Of a DNA stretch of 64,000 nt, positions 27,597 through 35,959 are shown in pieces. The notes under the pieces are model-generated. The model searched no databases. It saw only the letters and a list, made by a program, of their open reading frames with translations, and was not told where the DNA came from. The translations under genes were made by a program, and so were the position numbers. The stretch covers positions 1 to 64,000 of the forward strand of contig NZ_RBAK01000003.1 in assembly GCF_003626595.1 (NCBI RefSeq). Reading direction: 5' to 3'. This stretch comes from Micromonospora endolithica (GTDB taxonomy: Bacteria; Actinomycetota; Actinomycetes; Mycobacteriales; Micromonosporaceae). The stretch's first letter is position 1. Every line of letters starts with the position of its first letter.

Positions 27597-27727
27597 TGCG
27601 GCCGGAGCGAAACGGACGGCGCGTCCGGGCGGCCCACTCGCCCACACGCCGCCGAACCCGCCCCCGCCCGCCCCAACCCCGGGGCAGCCGTCACCGCCCG
27701 CCCTACGGCCCGCACCGAGGCGACTAG
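27596..27727 (+). CDS. Possible very basic 43-residue peptide
   Basis: An ATG overlaps the previous stop (TGATG) and opens a short frame of 43 residues, about a third Arg plus many Pro and His (RRTRPRPPQPRGSRHRPP). Such short basic frames can arise by chance in GC-rich DNA. The only positive evidence is the overlap with the replication-relaxation stop. Confidence 0.2.
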   Translation: MRPERNGRRVRAAHSPTRRRTRPRPPQPRGSRHRPPYGPHRGD

Positions 27728-27761
27728 GCCGGGCTACGCGCCGGGCGGCAGCGCCCGAAAG

Positions 27762-27857
27762 CTGTCACCGTCTGTCACCGGACGCTGTTCGGTGACAGAC
27801 ACCGCGACCGCCCTGCCCACTCACACCAGCCGCTTACCGCTGTGAGTCGCTGTGAGT
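27762..27857. repeat. CTGTCACCG repeats and a tandem CGCTGTGAGT pair
   Basis: CTGTCACCG occurs at 27762 and 27772 (10-bp period) and inverted as CGGTGACAG at 27790. CGCTGTGAGT is repeated head-to-tail at 27838-27857. The two groups sit in 100 bp of otherwise non-coding DNA directly after the replication-relaxation region. They could be operators, iterons of an origin or a nick region. Confidence 0.6.
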
Positions 27858-28040
27858 GGCGCACGTCTTTACTTCCACGGCCAACGGAGCTACAGTCCGC
27901 GGCCCTTCACCGACACCGACCGCGCCGCCGCTCTGCACGGCGCGGTCCGGCGATCGATTCCAGAGAGTTCCTACCAACGCGAAGGAGACGCCCATGGCCC
28001 CACACCACGTCCTCACGCCACGAGCCGTCCTGGGAGGGAC

Positions 28041-28325
28041 ATGGCCACACGCCGTGACCAGACATCACGCGCGAACACACCACACCCGTCGCTGCCGACC
28101 CCGCCCACGCGGGCAACCGACGGCGAGGCCCCGACCGCACACCCCGACACCGCACCTCCGGTCCTGCCTGGGACGCTGTCGATGGCCCGCTACCTGACCG
28201 ACCCCGCCACCGAAACCGAGATCCAAGCACTGGCCGCCGAAGCCGGCCTCCCCACCGTCGACCAAGCCGCCACCCTCGCCCGCCTGCTGCGCCTGCACCA
28301 ACCCGCACCGCCACGCGCCGCGTGA
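28041..28325 (+). CDS. Small hypothetical protein of the conjugative-element remnant
   Basis: ATG 28041 has GGGAGGG 3-9 bp upstream and opens a 94-residue protein. The first 45 residues are Pro/Thr/Ala-rich and disordered. The C-terminal half is helical (MARYLTDPATETEIQALAAE, TVDQAATLARLLRLHQ), and a perfect hairpin follows the stop. I do not recognise a family. Its placement after the repeat block suggests a control protein of the element. The frame is open further upstream to 27852 with no protein-like content. Confidence 0.5.
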   Translation: MATRRDQTSRANTPHPSLPTPPTRATDGEAPTAHPDTAPPVLPGTLSMARYLTDPATETEIQALAAEAGLPTVDQAATLARLLRLHQPAPPRAA

Positions 28326-28326
28326 C

Positions 28327-28354
28327 CTGCGCCCGCCTTAACAGGCGGGCGCAG
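28327..28354 (+). terminator. Hairpin terminator with 12-bp stem and 4-nt loop
   Basis: CTGCGCCCGCCT, loop TAAC, AGGCGGGCGCAG form a perfect 12-bp stem starting 2 bp after the stop of the small gene at 28041-28325. It is the clearest terminator in this part of the element and also supports that small gene being real. Confidence 0.85.
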
Positions 28355-28428
28355 CCTCCTTCACCCCGAACGTCGTCCGAGTGAGCATCGCATCGCTTGG
28401 GCGACCTGCGCCGTGCGGCGACACTACG

Positions 28429-28783
28429 ATGCGGGTCGTGGACACCCCACGCCGATGCGAGCACGCCTCCTACCTGCCGCCTGAGCTGCGTGACCCGGAG
28501 ATCGCGCCCGAGTAGCTCTTCGCCGAGCCCTGCTCCGGTTACGGGACCGTCTACGTGCACAAGGGCCGGGACCTGCACCGCCGTATCGTCTGGGTCGCCG
28601 CCTGGGTTGCGAGATCAACGGCCGCACCGCTGGCATCGACCGGATCGAGGGCACCCGCGAGACGGTCCTGGCCTGGGCCCGCTCCCGGCCCGCCGCCGCT
28701 CACCTGATGCCCGCCACGGACGGGCCGGGGTGGGTGCCGCTGCCCGACACCAAAGACGTCGACCTGCCACCCCCCACCGACTG
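28429..28783 (+). pseudogene. Broken small actinomycete protein
   Basis: The translation MRVVDTPRRCEHASYLPPEL, then RDPEIAPE, meets an amber codon at 28513-28515 and continues in frame as LFAEPCSGYGTVYVHKGRDL. Near 28608 the frame shifts and goes on as CEINGRTAGIDRIEGTRETV, ending in LPPPTD and a stop at 28783. Restored, it would be a protein of about 118 residues of a type common in actinomycete mobile regions, function unknown. Two independent lesions make this a real pseudogene rather than a sequencing error. Confidence 0.7.
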
Positions 28784-28907
28784 ACGCCTGCGTCCCTCGC
28801 GGTCAGACGTCACGCCGACTCGCAGAGTAACCTTTAGGTGCCACCCAGCACCTCGCCGCGTGTCGCAACCCCTCTCCTGCCGGCGGCAAAGTACGGAGCG
28901 AGGGATC

Positions 28908-29264
28908 ATGGACCTGACGACCACCACCAGCAGCGAAGGTCCGCTCGTGCGCCTGAGCTTGACCGGCCGGCTCGGCGCAGCCACCAGCGGACTCGTGTAC
29001 GACGCCGTGCTCGCCGCCCTGCGCGCCGACACCGTCCGGGCCGTCGACCTCGACCTCACCGGCCTCGACCGCTTCGATGCCGCCGCCACCAGCACGCTGG
29101 TGGCCTGCCACCGGGCCGTACACGTACGCGGCGGCACCCTGCGGCTGGTCAACATCCCGCCCGCGGTCCGCCGGCAACTGTTCACCGCCGGCCTACTCGG
29201 CCTGCTCGATAGCGACAGCAACACCGCCCAGGCCCCACCTCCGGCTCCGGCTCAGCCAGCCTGA
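28908..29264 (+). CDS. STAS-domain anti-sigma factor antagonist-like protein
   Basis: The 118-residue protein shows a full STAS fold: LVRLSLTGRLGAATSGLVYD (first strands), AVDLDLTGLDRFDAAATSTL around the usual phosphorylated Ser, then RGGTLRLVNIPPAVRRQLFT. At the phosphorylation position the usual Asp-Ser is replaced by Asp-Ala (FDAAATS), so it may not be regulated by an anti-sigma kinase in the classical way. ATG 28908 is preceded by GGAGCGAGGG. No anti-sigma or sigma gene is adjacent. Confidence 0.8.
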   Translation: MDLTTTTSSEGPLVRLSLTGRLGAATSGLVYDAVLAALRADTVRAVDLDLTGLDRFDAAATSTLVACHRAVHVRGGTLRLVNIPPAVRRQLFTAGLLGLLDSDSNTAQAPPPAPAQPA

Positions 29265-29489
29265 AGTCAGCGTGATGAATTTGGGCTCAGCGACTTACGA
29301 CCAGCGGCGACTAGCGAGGCAGTCAAGGAAACAAACCCCGACGATCCGAGCTCTACAGGTGAGTACGGTTCCACACGTACATCCCGGCGGGGCGGCCCGC
29401 TGGTCCGTCGGGGCCGAGTGGCGGCGTGAACACCGACACGGGGCACTGCTTTACTGCGCGCCATGCCGGTGTCCTCGCTGTGTCTTCGC

Positions 29490-32153
29490 CTAGTTCGACA
29501 GCAGAACTTCGGCGGCGAGCGTGGCGCGTCTGATGGCGTTGTCAACGTTCTCCACCTGGCGTCCGCCGGCACTTGCAAGGTTGCCGCTGCCGCCTGCGCC
29601 TCCGCCGATGGCTTTCGCGGCTTCCGTCAGCACGGTGCGTGCTTGGACGCCCTTGTCTGCCAGCGCGGCGGTGATGGCCGAAGTGAGCTGGACCTTGCCA
29701 TCGGTGATGGCGACGAAGATGATTACCCCAAATTGGTCACCGGGGCACCGGTTGAGAACGTTGCTGGTCAGAGGTCGGAGTTCTGCTGCGGTGAGGTCAT
29801 CCAGGAGGTCGCTGATGAGCCAGCCTCTACCTGTTTGGCGGCGTTGACCGGCAAGGCGTTCGGCGATGATGTCGAGTTCGCGCTGCCGGTGCTGCTGAAG
29901 CGACTGTTCTGCGTTGGCGAGCGTGGCGAGCCGCTTGGTCAGTGCGGCGATGACTTCGTCCGGGCGAGCGTTCACCAGCCGACCGACTTCGGCGAGAAGG
30001 CGTCGCTCGTGGTCGGCGTGGTCGAGGGCGTCGCGGCCGGTGAGTGCCTCGACGCGACGTAGGCCGGTGCCGATGGAGCTTTCGCCGAGGATCCGGACGG
30101 GTCCGGCTTGGGTGCCGTGACCCACGTGGGTGCCTCCGCAGAGCTCCCGTGATGCGTCGCCGATGTCGACGACGCGGACACGCTCGCCGTACTTGTCGCC
30201 GAAGAAGGCGGTGGCGCCGGAGGCTTCGGCCTCCGCGCGGCTGGCGTGCCAGATGCGTACTTCGGGGTCATCGAGGAGGTAGTCGTTGACCAGTGCGCTG
30301 ATGGTGGCGAGCTGGTTGTCGTCTACGGGCGCGAAGTGGGTGAAGTCGAAGCGGAGTCTTCCCGGTGCTACGAGCGAGCCCTGTTGGCGGGCGTGGTCAC
30401 CGAGAGTGCGGCGCAGCATGGCGTGGACGATGTGAGTGGCGGAGTGGGACCGGGCGACGGCCGCCCGGCGTCGGGCGTCAACGGTGGCTTGTGCGCTCTG
30501 ACCCGGCCGTGCTTCGCCCTTGATGATGTGCCCAGTGAGCACTTGGAAGCCGTCGAGGCCGTATTGCGTGTCGGTGATGTCGATGCGGGTGCCATCGGCG
30601 GTGTGGATGGTGCCGGTGTCGCCGACCTGCCCGCCGGATTCCGCGTAGAAGGGGCTGCGATCAAGGACCAGTTCGATCTGTTGGCCTTCGGATGCTTCTT
30701 GCACGGGTTGACCGTCGTGCAGGATCGCGAGGAGTTGAGTGTCGGCGGTGGTGTCGGTGTAGCCGACGAAATCGGTCCGGCCGTGTTGGGCCAGGATCTC
30801 GCGGTAGGTGTCCTGGCGGCGCATGGCGGCGGCGGTCTTGCCCTTGCCGGTGTTCTTGGCGCGGCGGCGTTGTTCGTCCAGTAGAGCGGCGTATCGGTCG
30901 GAGTCCACGGCAAGACCAGCTGCCTGGGCGGCTTCGATGGTCAGGTCGATCGGGAAGCCGTAGGTGTCGTGCAGCTCGAAGGCTGTCTCTCCGGGGAGGC
31001 GGCCAGTGCCACTGGTGTGGGCGCGGCTGATGGCGGCGTCGAGCAGGCGGGTGCCCTGGCGCAGGGTGGTGCCGAAGGCTTCCTCTTCCCTGCTGGTGAC
31101 AGCTTCGATGAGAGAGCGTTGTGCTTCTAGCTCGGGCCAGTCGGCGGCGAGGTTGTCGATGACGCTGCCGGTGACGGTGGTCAGGACGGGCACCTCGATG
31201 CCGAGGGCGCGTGCGTGGCGGATCGCTCGACGCATCAACCGGCGCAGCACGTATCCGCGTCCCTCGTTGGAGGGCAGCACGCCGTCAGCGATGAGGAAGG
31301 CGGTTGAGCGGGCATGTTCGGTGACCACTTGGAATGAGACGGACGCGTCGCTGCCGTCTCGGCCGGGGAAGCGCCGGCCGGCGAGCGATTCGACGGCGGC
31401 GAGGGTGGGCGCGAGAAGGTCGGTTTCACAGACGGTGTCCACGCCCTGAAGGATCGCTGCGATGCGGTCGAGGCCCAGGCCGGTGTCGATACTTCTGTTC
31501 GGCAGTTCTCCGACGATCGGGAAGTCGCCCTTGCCGTCGCCTTCCCCGCGCAGGTTCTGCATGAACACGAGGTTCCAGATTTCGAGGTACCGCTCGCCGT
31601 TAGCCTCGGGCCCCCCGGCGGGGCCGAAGGCGGGGCCTCGGTCGTAGCAGATCTCTGAGGAAGGTCCGCATGGTCCGGGCACACCCATCGACCAGAAGTT
31701 GTCGTCCATTCCGAGGCGTTGGATACGGTCGGCGGGCACACCGAGCCGACGCCACAGGTCCATCGCCTCGTCGTCATCGCGGTAGACGGTGATCCACAGC
31801 CGTCCGGGATCGAGGCGGTAGTGCTCGGTGAGCAGTTCCCAGGCGTAGGCGATGGCGTCGGCCTTGAAGTAGTCGCCGAATGAGAAGTTGCCGAGCATCT
31901 CGAAGAACGTGGCATGGCGCGTGGTACGCCCGACGTTGTCGATGTCGGAGGTTCGCGCGCACTTCTGCACCGATGTCGCTCTCGGGTACGGCGGCGAGAC
32001 CTCACCGAGGAAGTAGGGCTTGAACTGGTTCATGCCTGCGTTGGCAAGCAACAGGGTCGGATCGTCCGGGATGAGCGGACTCGACGGCACCCGAGTATGG
32101 CCGCGGCTGGTGAAGAAGTCGAAGAAGGTCGTGCGGATGTCGGTTGATCGCAT
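29490..32153 (-). CDS. alaS: Alanyl-tRNA synthetase, complete, in an accessory operon
   Basis: The 887-residue enzyme charges tRNA-Ala. All parts are present: the class II catalytic core (TSVQKCARTSDIDNVGRTTR, ATFFEMLGNFSFGDYFK), the editing domain with both zinc-ligand motifs HSATHIVH and CGGTHVGHG, and the C-Ala end (AIGGGAGGSGNLASAGG). It lies at the 3' end of the biosynthetic-type operon inside the integrative element, 270 bp after the HAD gene. It is therefore probably an additional copy beside a housekeeping alaS elsewhere (inference). Likely roles are self-protection against a product that poisons AlaRS, or supply of alanyl-tRNA to an acyltransferase. A nested hairpin lies in the 270-bp gap. 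Confidence 0.93.
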   Translation of the reverse strand: MRSTDIRTTFFDFFTSRGHTRVPSSPLIPDDPTLLLANAGMNQFKPYFLGEVSPPYPRATSVQKCARTSDIDNVGRTTRHATFFEMLGNFSFGDYFKADAIAYAWELLTEHYRLDPGRLWITVYRDDDEAMDLWRRLGVPADRIQRLGMDDNFWSMGVPGPCGPSSEICYDRGPAFGPAGGPEANGERYLEIWNLVFMQNLRGEGDGKGDFPIVGELPNRSIDTGLGLDRIAAILQGVDTVCETDLLAPTLAAVESLAGRRFPGRDGSDASVSFQVVTEHARSTAFLIADGVLPSNEGRGYVLRRLMRRAIRHARALGIEVPVLTTVTGSVIDNLAADWPELEAQRSLIEAVTSREEEAFGTTLRQGTRLLDAAISRAHTSGTGRLPGETAFELHDTYGFPIDLTIEAAQAAGLAVDSDRYAALLDEQRRRAKNTGKGKTAAAMRRQDTYREILAQHGRTDFVGYTDTTADTQLLAILHDGQPVQEASEGQQIELVLDRSPFYAESGGQVGDTGTIHTADGTRIDITDTQYGLDGFQVLTGHIIKGEARPGQSAQATVDARRRAAVARSHSATHIVHAMLRRTLGDHARQQGSLVAPGRLRFDFTHFAPVDDNQLATISALVNDYLLDDPEVRIWHASRAEAEASGATAFFGDKYGERVRVVDIGDASRELCGGTHVGHGTQAGPVRILGESSIGTGLRRVEALTGRDALDHADHERRLLAEVGRLVNARPDEVIAALTKRLATLANAEQSLQQHRQRELDIIAERLAGQRRQTGRGWLISDLLDDLTAAELRPLTSNVLNRCPGDQFGVIIFVAITDGKVQLTSAITAALADKGVQARTVLTEAAKAIGGGAGGSGNLASAGGRQVENVDNAIRRATLAAEVLLSN

Positions 32154-32279
32154 GACAGGGCCTCACTGGCGGTGACACGAACGCACCTGGTGCCCTACCG
32201 CGAAGCAGCTCGGGCAGGGTCCTCGCCGGTGTCCGTCCAGGCGGGGTTCGCGTGGGACAACGGTCGGGCAGTCAGGTCA

Positions 32280-32337
32280 CGCCGAGCTGGGCCGAGGGGG
32301 TCAGGCGAGGACGCGGTCCTCGTTCCCCAGCTCGGCG
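32280..32337 (-). promoter_or_regulatory. Nested hairpin in the HAD-alaS intergenic gap
   Basis: A perfect 12-bp outer stem (CGCCGAGCTGGG with CCCAGCTCGGCG) encloses a second perfect 7-bp hairpin (CGAGGAC, loop GCG, GTCCTCG). Transcribed leftward it would lie about 127-184 nt before the alaS start and 86 nt after the HAD stop. It may be a terminator/attenuator that sets alaS apart from the operon, or a protected regulatory RNA. I did not find the conserved T-box antiterminator sequence. Confidence 0.65.
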
Positions 32338-32422
32338 CGGCTAGCTCGCCGCCCCACCATGCCCATCACGCGTTGCCCCGTCCCTGTTGGCTGTCACGCC
32401 GCTGCTCGCCGATCTGTGCTGG

Positions 32423-33097
32423 TCACGAGCCGCTGGCGGTGCCATCGTAGCTTACCGCGACGGCCACCTCGGTCAGTGCGACCGTCGTGATCTGCGTCGG
32501 GTCGGTGAGGACGACATCGGCGCCTGCCTGCTGGAGCACCTCGGCGGTGGAGTATCCCCAGGCGGCAGCAGCGACACGCACTCCGGCCGCATGCCCGGCG
32601 ATGATGTCGGTCACGGTGTCCCCTACGAACCACGCCGCTCGCGGGGCGACGTCGAGTCGGGCGAGTGCTGTTAGCACTGGGTCCGGCGCGGGTTTGGGCT
32701 TCGCGTCCTCGAACGTCACGAACGTGTCCATCAGTGTGGCCACGTCGCCCAGGTTGAGTAGGGCGAGCCGGTGGCGTCGTTGCAGGGTCACCACGGCTTG
32801 ACGCACACCTTGTAGGTGGAGCCGCCGCATCACCTGGACGATGCCGGGCACGAGGGCGGCCTCGCCCGCGTGCGTGGCGTAGGCGTCGTCGAAGCCGTCA
32901 TCGAACGCCTCGATAGGGTCGGTCACTCCGAGCACGCCGAGCGCTTGCACTGGCGGTAGGTGGATGACCTCGGTCACGGCGTCAGGTTCCGGCCGCCGCC
33001 CAAGCACATTTGTCGCCACGTCGGAGAGGGCGGCGGCCACCAGGGCCCGGCTGTCCACGATCACACCGTCGAGGTCGTAGAGCATGGCCCCGCTCAT
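32423..33097 (-). CDS. HAD-superfamily phosphatase-like hydrolase
   Basis: The 224-residue cytosolic hydrolase has motif I at YDLDGVIVDSR, motif II near VVTLQRRHRL (Thr in place), the Lys of motif III in FEDAKPKPAPDP, and motif IV in WFVGDTVTDIIAG. The helical cap (residues 20-80) is of the phosphoglycolate/nucleotidase type. Its ATG overlaps the stop of the phosphoribosyltransferase gene by 4 bp, so the two are co-translated. It probably removes a phosphate from a nucleotide or sugar-phosphate intermediate of the operon's pathway; the substrate cannot be deduced. Confidence 0.88.
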   Translation of the reverse strand: MSGAMLYDLDGVIVDSRALVAAALSDVATNVLGRRPEPDAVTEVIHLPPVQALGVLGVTDPIEAFDDGFDDAYATHAGEAALVPGIVQVMRRLHLQGVRQAVVTLQRRHRLALLNLGDVATLMDTFVTFEDAKPKPAPDPVLTALARLDVAPRAAWFVGDTVTDIIAGHAAGVRVAAAAWGYSTAEVLQQAGADVVLTDPTQITTVALTEVAVAVSYDGTASGS

Positions 33098-33642
33098 CGG
33101 CGCATGACCGTTGGCATCGCGGGGTGCTGCGGCACCGGGGGGAGCATGCTGTCCAGTGAGATCCCATGTTCGGCCAGCACGGCGGCGGCCTGGCCGGGGC
33201 GGGTCAGTATCGTGACCGCCGCTGTCGGCAGGCCACCGGCCGCGACCAGCGCGTTCGCGGCGGTCAGGATCTGCCGACCTGACCGCACCACGTCATCGAT
33301 CATGACGACGCGCCTGCCTGTGACCGGGTCGCCTTCGACCTGACGGCGGGTGCCGTAGGGCTTGATGGCCTTGCGGATGAGGACGAGGGGTAGTTGCGCG
33401 GCAGCGGACACCGCGAGGGCGAACGGCACACCCCCCAGTTCCAGTCCGGCCACCACCTCGACGTCAGGGGGTAGCAGCTTGGCCAGCGCCCGACCGACGT
33501 CGCGGAGCAGGTCAGGGTCGGCGGCGACCCGGTACTCATCGAAGTACGAGCTGATCACTGTGCCGTCCGGAAGCGCGTACGGCTCGCTGACGACACCGAC
33601 GGCGAGAACTCGATCAGCGATACGGCCGGCGTCGCTCCTCAT
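33094..33642 (-). CDS. Orotate-phosphoribosyltransferase-like PRTase
   Basis: The protein of about 182 residues has the type I PRTase fold with the PRPP-binding loop RRVVMIDDVVRSGRQI. Upstream it has LELGGVPFALAVSAAAQLPL and the IRKAIKPYGTRRQVEG flexible hood, as in orotate phosphoribosyltransferases. It should transfer ribose 5-phosphate from PRPP to a nitrogen base, or do the reverse. ATG 33642 has AGGAGCG upstream and overlaps the LOG-like stop by 4 bp; an open frame to 33747 is out-of-gene sequence. The neighbours suggest a specialised nucleotide pathway rather than housekeeping pyrimidine synthesis. Confidence 0.88.
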   Translation of the reverse strand: MRSDAGRIADRVLAVGVVSEPYALPDGTVISSYFDEYRVAADPDLLRDVGRALAKLLPPDVEVVAGLELGGVPFALAVSAAAQLPLVLIRKAIKPYGTRRQVEGDPVTGRRVVMIDDVVRSGRQILTAANALVAAGGLPTAAVTILTRPGQAAAVLAEHGISLDSMLPPVPQHPAMPTVMRR

Positions 33643-34211
33643 GCCGCGCTCCTGACGTGGCCGGCGTCGATGAGCGGGATGAGGTCGGCCGCGGAGTCGG
33701 TCTCGTGCAGGAAGTCCAGTGGACGCGTCGGTGAGCTGTAGACCCATCGCTCATCGCGAAGGAACGTCAGCAGGCGGCGGGCGGTCGGTCCGGCGACGAC
33801 GACCGGGACGGGACGGATGTTTCCGGCGTACCACAGGGCGGCGGTCAGCTCGTGCAAGGTGCCGACGCCGCCGGACATGGACACGATCACCTCGGCGTTG
33901 TCGAGGTAGGTGTGCATCCGGGCGCCCATGTTGGGCTGGTGGGTGACTGCGGTGACGTAGGGGTTGAAGTCGCCCCACGCCATGCCGGCCAGGGTGACCG
34001 CGACGACGGTTCCGCCGCCTTCGACGGCGCCTCGGGCGGCGCGTTCCATGAGGCCGTTGTAGCCGCCGTGCAGCAGCGTGAGGCCCTGCCCCGCCAGGGT
34101 CGCGCCGATGTCGTAGGCGAGGTGTTCCTCGCCAGGAGAGGCCGGCACGCAGCCGCCGAAGAACACCGCGTGACCGAGGCTGGTCCGCCCGTCGGGGGTC
34201 GCGGTGCTCAT
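33639..34211 (-). CDS. LOG/TIGR00725-like nucleotide-binding protein
   Basis: This Rossmann-fold protein of about 190 residues belongs to the SLOG/LOG group. It has FFGGCVPASPGEEHLAYDIG, then GLTLLHGGYNGLMERAARGA, and the hallmark SGGVGTLHEL (normally PGGxGTxxE). LOG proteins cleave the bond between base and ribose 5-phosphate in nucleotides. Paired with a PRTase, this suggests exchange or release of a base. It overlaps both neighbours by 4 bp. The Pro-to-Ser change in the hallmark motif is unusual but keeps the catalytic Glu. Confidence 0.82.
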   Translation of the reverse strand: MSTATPDGRTSLGHAVFFGGCVPASPGEEHLAYDIGATLAGQGLTLLHGGYNGLMERAARGAVEGGGTVVAVTLAGMAWGDFNPYVTAVTHQPNMGARMHTYLDNAEVIVSMSGGVGTLHELTAALWYAGNIRPVPVVVAGPTARRLLTFLRDERWVYSSPTRPLDFLHETDSAADLIPLIDAGHVRSAA

Positions 34212-35071
34212 GCGTACTCCAGGTAGTGCCAGTAGGCGTCGATCGCGGGACGCAGCGCCTGGACCACGGTCGGGGCCGCGCGTTCGGCAACGGTGAGTGC
34301 GGTGGTCAGTGCCGCGGTGAGGTCCTCGCCGGTGGGGACCGCGTTGCCGGTGAGGAGCCGGTCGAGGTCGGCCAGGCACTGCCGGCCGATCGGCGTAGTG
34401 CCGATCTCCTCGGGTAGCTGGTACCAGCCGTAGAACGACGATCCGGGCGCGAGCGACGCTTTGATCATGTTCTTCACGGCTGCGTGGAGGGCGAACATCT
34501 CCGCGTAGGCGATGAACCGCTGCCCTCGCGTGATGCGCTTGCGGATCATGTGACCCAGAACGAGGATCTCCACCAGCAGCTCGTCAGGGCTGTAGGGACG
34601 TTCCAGGGTGCTGTTGATGATCCAGTCGACGTGGCTGTGCGGCCGGCTGGCCTGCCCTTCGGCGAGGTAGACCGGCATCGCCGTCGTTCGAGCCAGGACG
34701 GTTTCGAGGCGGCTGACGGGCACGATGTACAGGTCGACCTGGTACAGCTTGCCGCTGTAGGCGACGAGGTAGACGTAGCCGAGGCCGCCCATCCGCGCCA
34801 CGATGGTGTCCCGCCAGCCCGGCAGGATCGCACCGAGTTCAGCGGTCATGAGGGCGTCAGCGACCCGCACGAACGACGCGAAGCTCGGATCGTGCACGGC
34901 GACGACGAAGTCGAGGTCCGACAGCCGGTCAGCGGTGCCCGCCGCCAGCGATCCGCGAACGTGCAGGGACTGTACGGCCGAGCTGTGTGACAAGGCCTCG
35001 ACCGACTTCTCCAACAGCCCGAACTGACGGGGCAGGTTCGCGGCGGCGACGGTGTCCAGGAGGGTACTCAC
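34208..35071 (-). CDS. Nucleotidyltransferase of the kanamycin-NTase/Pol-beta fold
   Basis: The 287-residue protein has the Pol-beta signature GS-(x)n-SDLDFVV (in RGSLAAGTADRLSDLDFVVA), with a third carboxylate expected in YQVDLYIVPVS near residue 132. The C-terminal half is an all-helical bundle (VLGHMIRKRITRGQRFIAYA) as in aminoglycoside nucleotidyltransferases. It should transfer NMP to a small-molecule hydroxyl or phosphate. GTG 35071 is preceded by GGAAGG. A resistance enzyme modifying the operon's product, or a step that builds a nucleotidylated product, are both possible. Confidence 0.82.
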   Translation of the reverse strand: MSTLLDTVAAANLPRQFGLLEKSVEALSHSSAVQSLHVRGSLAAGTADRLSDLDFVVAVHDPSFASFVRVADALMTAELGAILPGWRDTIVARMGGLGYVYLVAYSGKLYQVDLYIVPVSRLETVLARTTAMPVYLAEGQASRPHSHVDWIINSTLERPYSPDELLVEILVLGHMIRKRITRGQRFIAYAEMFALHAAVKNMIKASLAPGSSFYGWYQLPEEIGTTPIGRQCLADLDRLLTGNAVPTGEDLTAALTTALTVAERAAPTVVQALRPAIDAYWHYLEYA

Positions 35072-35113
35072 AGCGGCTGATCCTTCCTAGAGGGGAGTTG
35101 GCGACGTGGCCGG

Positions 35114-35959
35114 TCAGGAGTGGCCGAGCATGGTGGCTTTCTTCACTCGCCACCGTTCGGCGTCCTCGGCCCGGTGCAGCGCGGTGTACATGGCCGTAAT
35201 CAGGTCGTAGACCTGCCCTTCCGCCAGCGCGTAGCGGTAGAACAGCTCCAGCAGTGTGGTCTCGGCGGCCCCGTCGTAGCCCAGCTCGGCCAGACCGGTA
35301 GCGGTGGCGACGTGCTCCTCCAGCTCCTGCACGTCAGGCGCGGGCAACATCGTCACCGCGTCCGCGACGGTGTCCACGCTGGCGTTCAGTGCGTCGAACG
35401 CCGCGTCGGCGTAGCAGTCGATGATCAGGTGGATCCGGTCCGGGCCGAAGCGGTTGCACACGCCGTGTGGGCTGGTCGGCGTCAGCCGCCACACGCGGCC
35501 GTCGCTCATGTGCACCTTTGTGCCACCGAGGATCAGGTAGGCCGAGGAGTTCGTCACGAGCGGCACGTGGACCCGGTGGCGTTCCGCGTCCGCCAGTTCG
35601 CCGTAGTCGCGGTGTTCCCAGAGGAACGCGCCGGCCCCCAGCCGGGCGAGTCGCGCCCACATGCAGCGCAGGCCAAGCTCGGCGAGCAGATCCCGCACGC
35701 CGGGCATGTCGGTGAGCAGGCTCGTGGCGATCGGGTTGGGGCAGTCGCGGATGGTGACGTCTTGCGCGTCGCCGGTGTCGTTGAGCAGCGACAGGGTGTG
35801 CCACCCGCCGTTCTGGTAGTCGCCGTACTCGACAACCCAGTCGCTCGGCACTGTGAGCGCCTCGTGGCGTAGCCGTTCCATCAGGCCGCTGTCGATCGGG
35901 CGAAGGGCAGCTACCTCGGTCGGCAGGGTCGCCGAGGTCGCTAGCGCGGTGACGGTCAT
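35114..35959 (-). CDS. Aspartyl/asparaginyl beta-hydroxylase-like Fe(II)/2-oxoglutarate oxygenase
   Basis: The 281-residue enzyme has the cupin-type iron site visible as EHRDYGEL (H-x-D) with the distal His in DRIHLIIDCY. A 2-oxoglutarate-binding Arg is likely in VCNRFGPDRIH. Members hydroxylate the beta carbon of Asp/Asn in peptides or free amino acids in natural-product pathways. ATG 35959 has GAGGAG upstream. A 196-bp gap with a strong hairpin separates it from the GNAT gene before it. The C-terminal 80 residues are helical (EEHVATATGLAELGYDGAAE) and may bind a carrier or partner. Confidence 0.85.
   Translation of the reverse strand: MTVTALATSATLPTEVAALRPIDSGLMERLRHEALTVPSDWVVEYGDYQNGGWHTLSLLNDTGDAQDVTIRDCPNPIATSLLTDMPGVRDLLAELGLRCMWARLARLGAGAFLWEHRDYGELADAERHRVHVPLVTNSSAYLILGGTKVHMSDGRVWRLTPTSPHGVCNRFGPDRIHLIIDCYADAAFDALNASVDTVADAVTMLPAPDVQELEEHVATATGLAELGYDGAAETTLLELFYRYALAEGQVYDLITAMYTALHRAEDAERWRVKKATMLGHS

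Noticed and set aside
32154-32422. T-box riboswitch before alaS
   Set aside because: The gap has a strong nested hairpin but no conserved T-box antiterminator sequence (AGGGTGGNACCGCG) or specifier loop that I could find on the minus strand.
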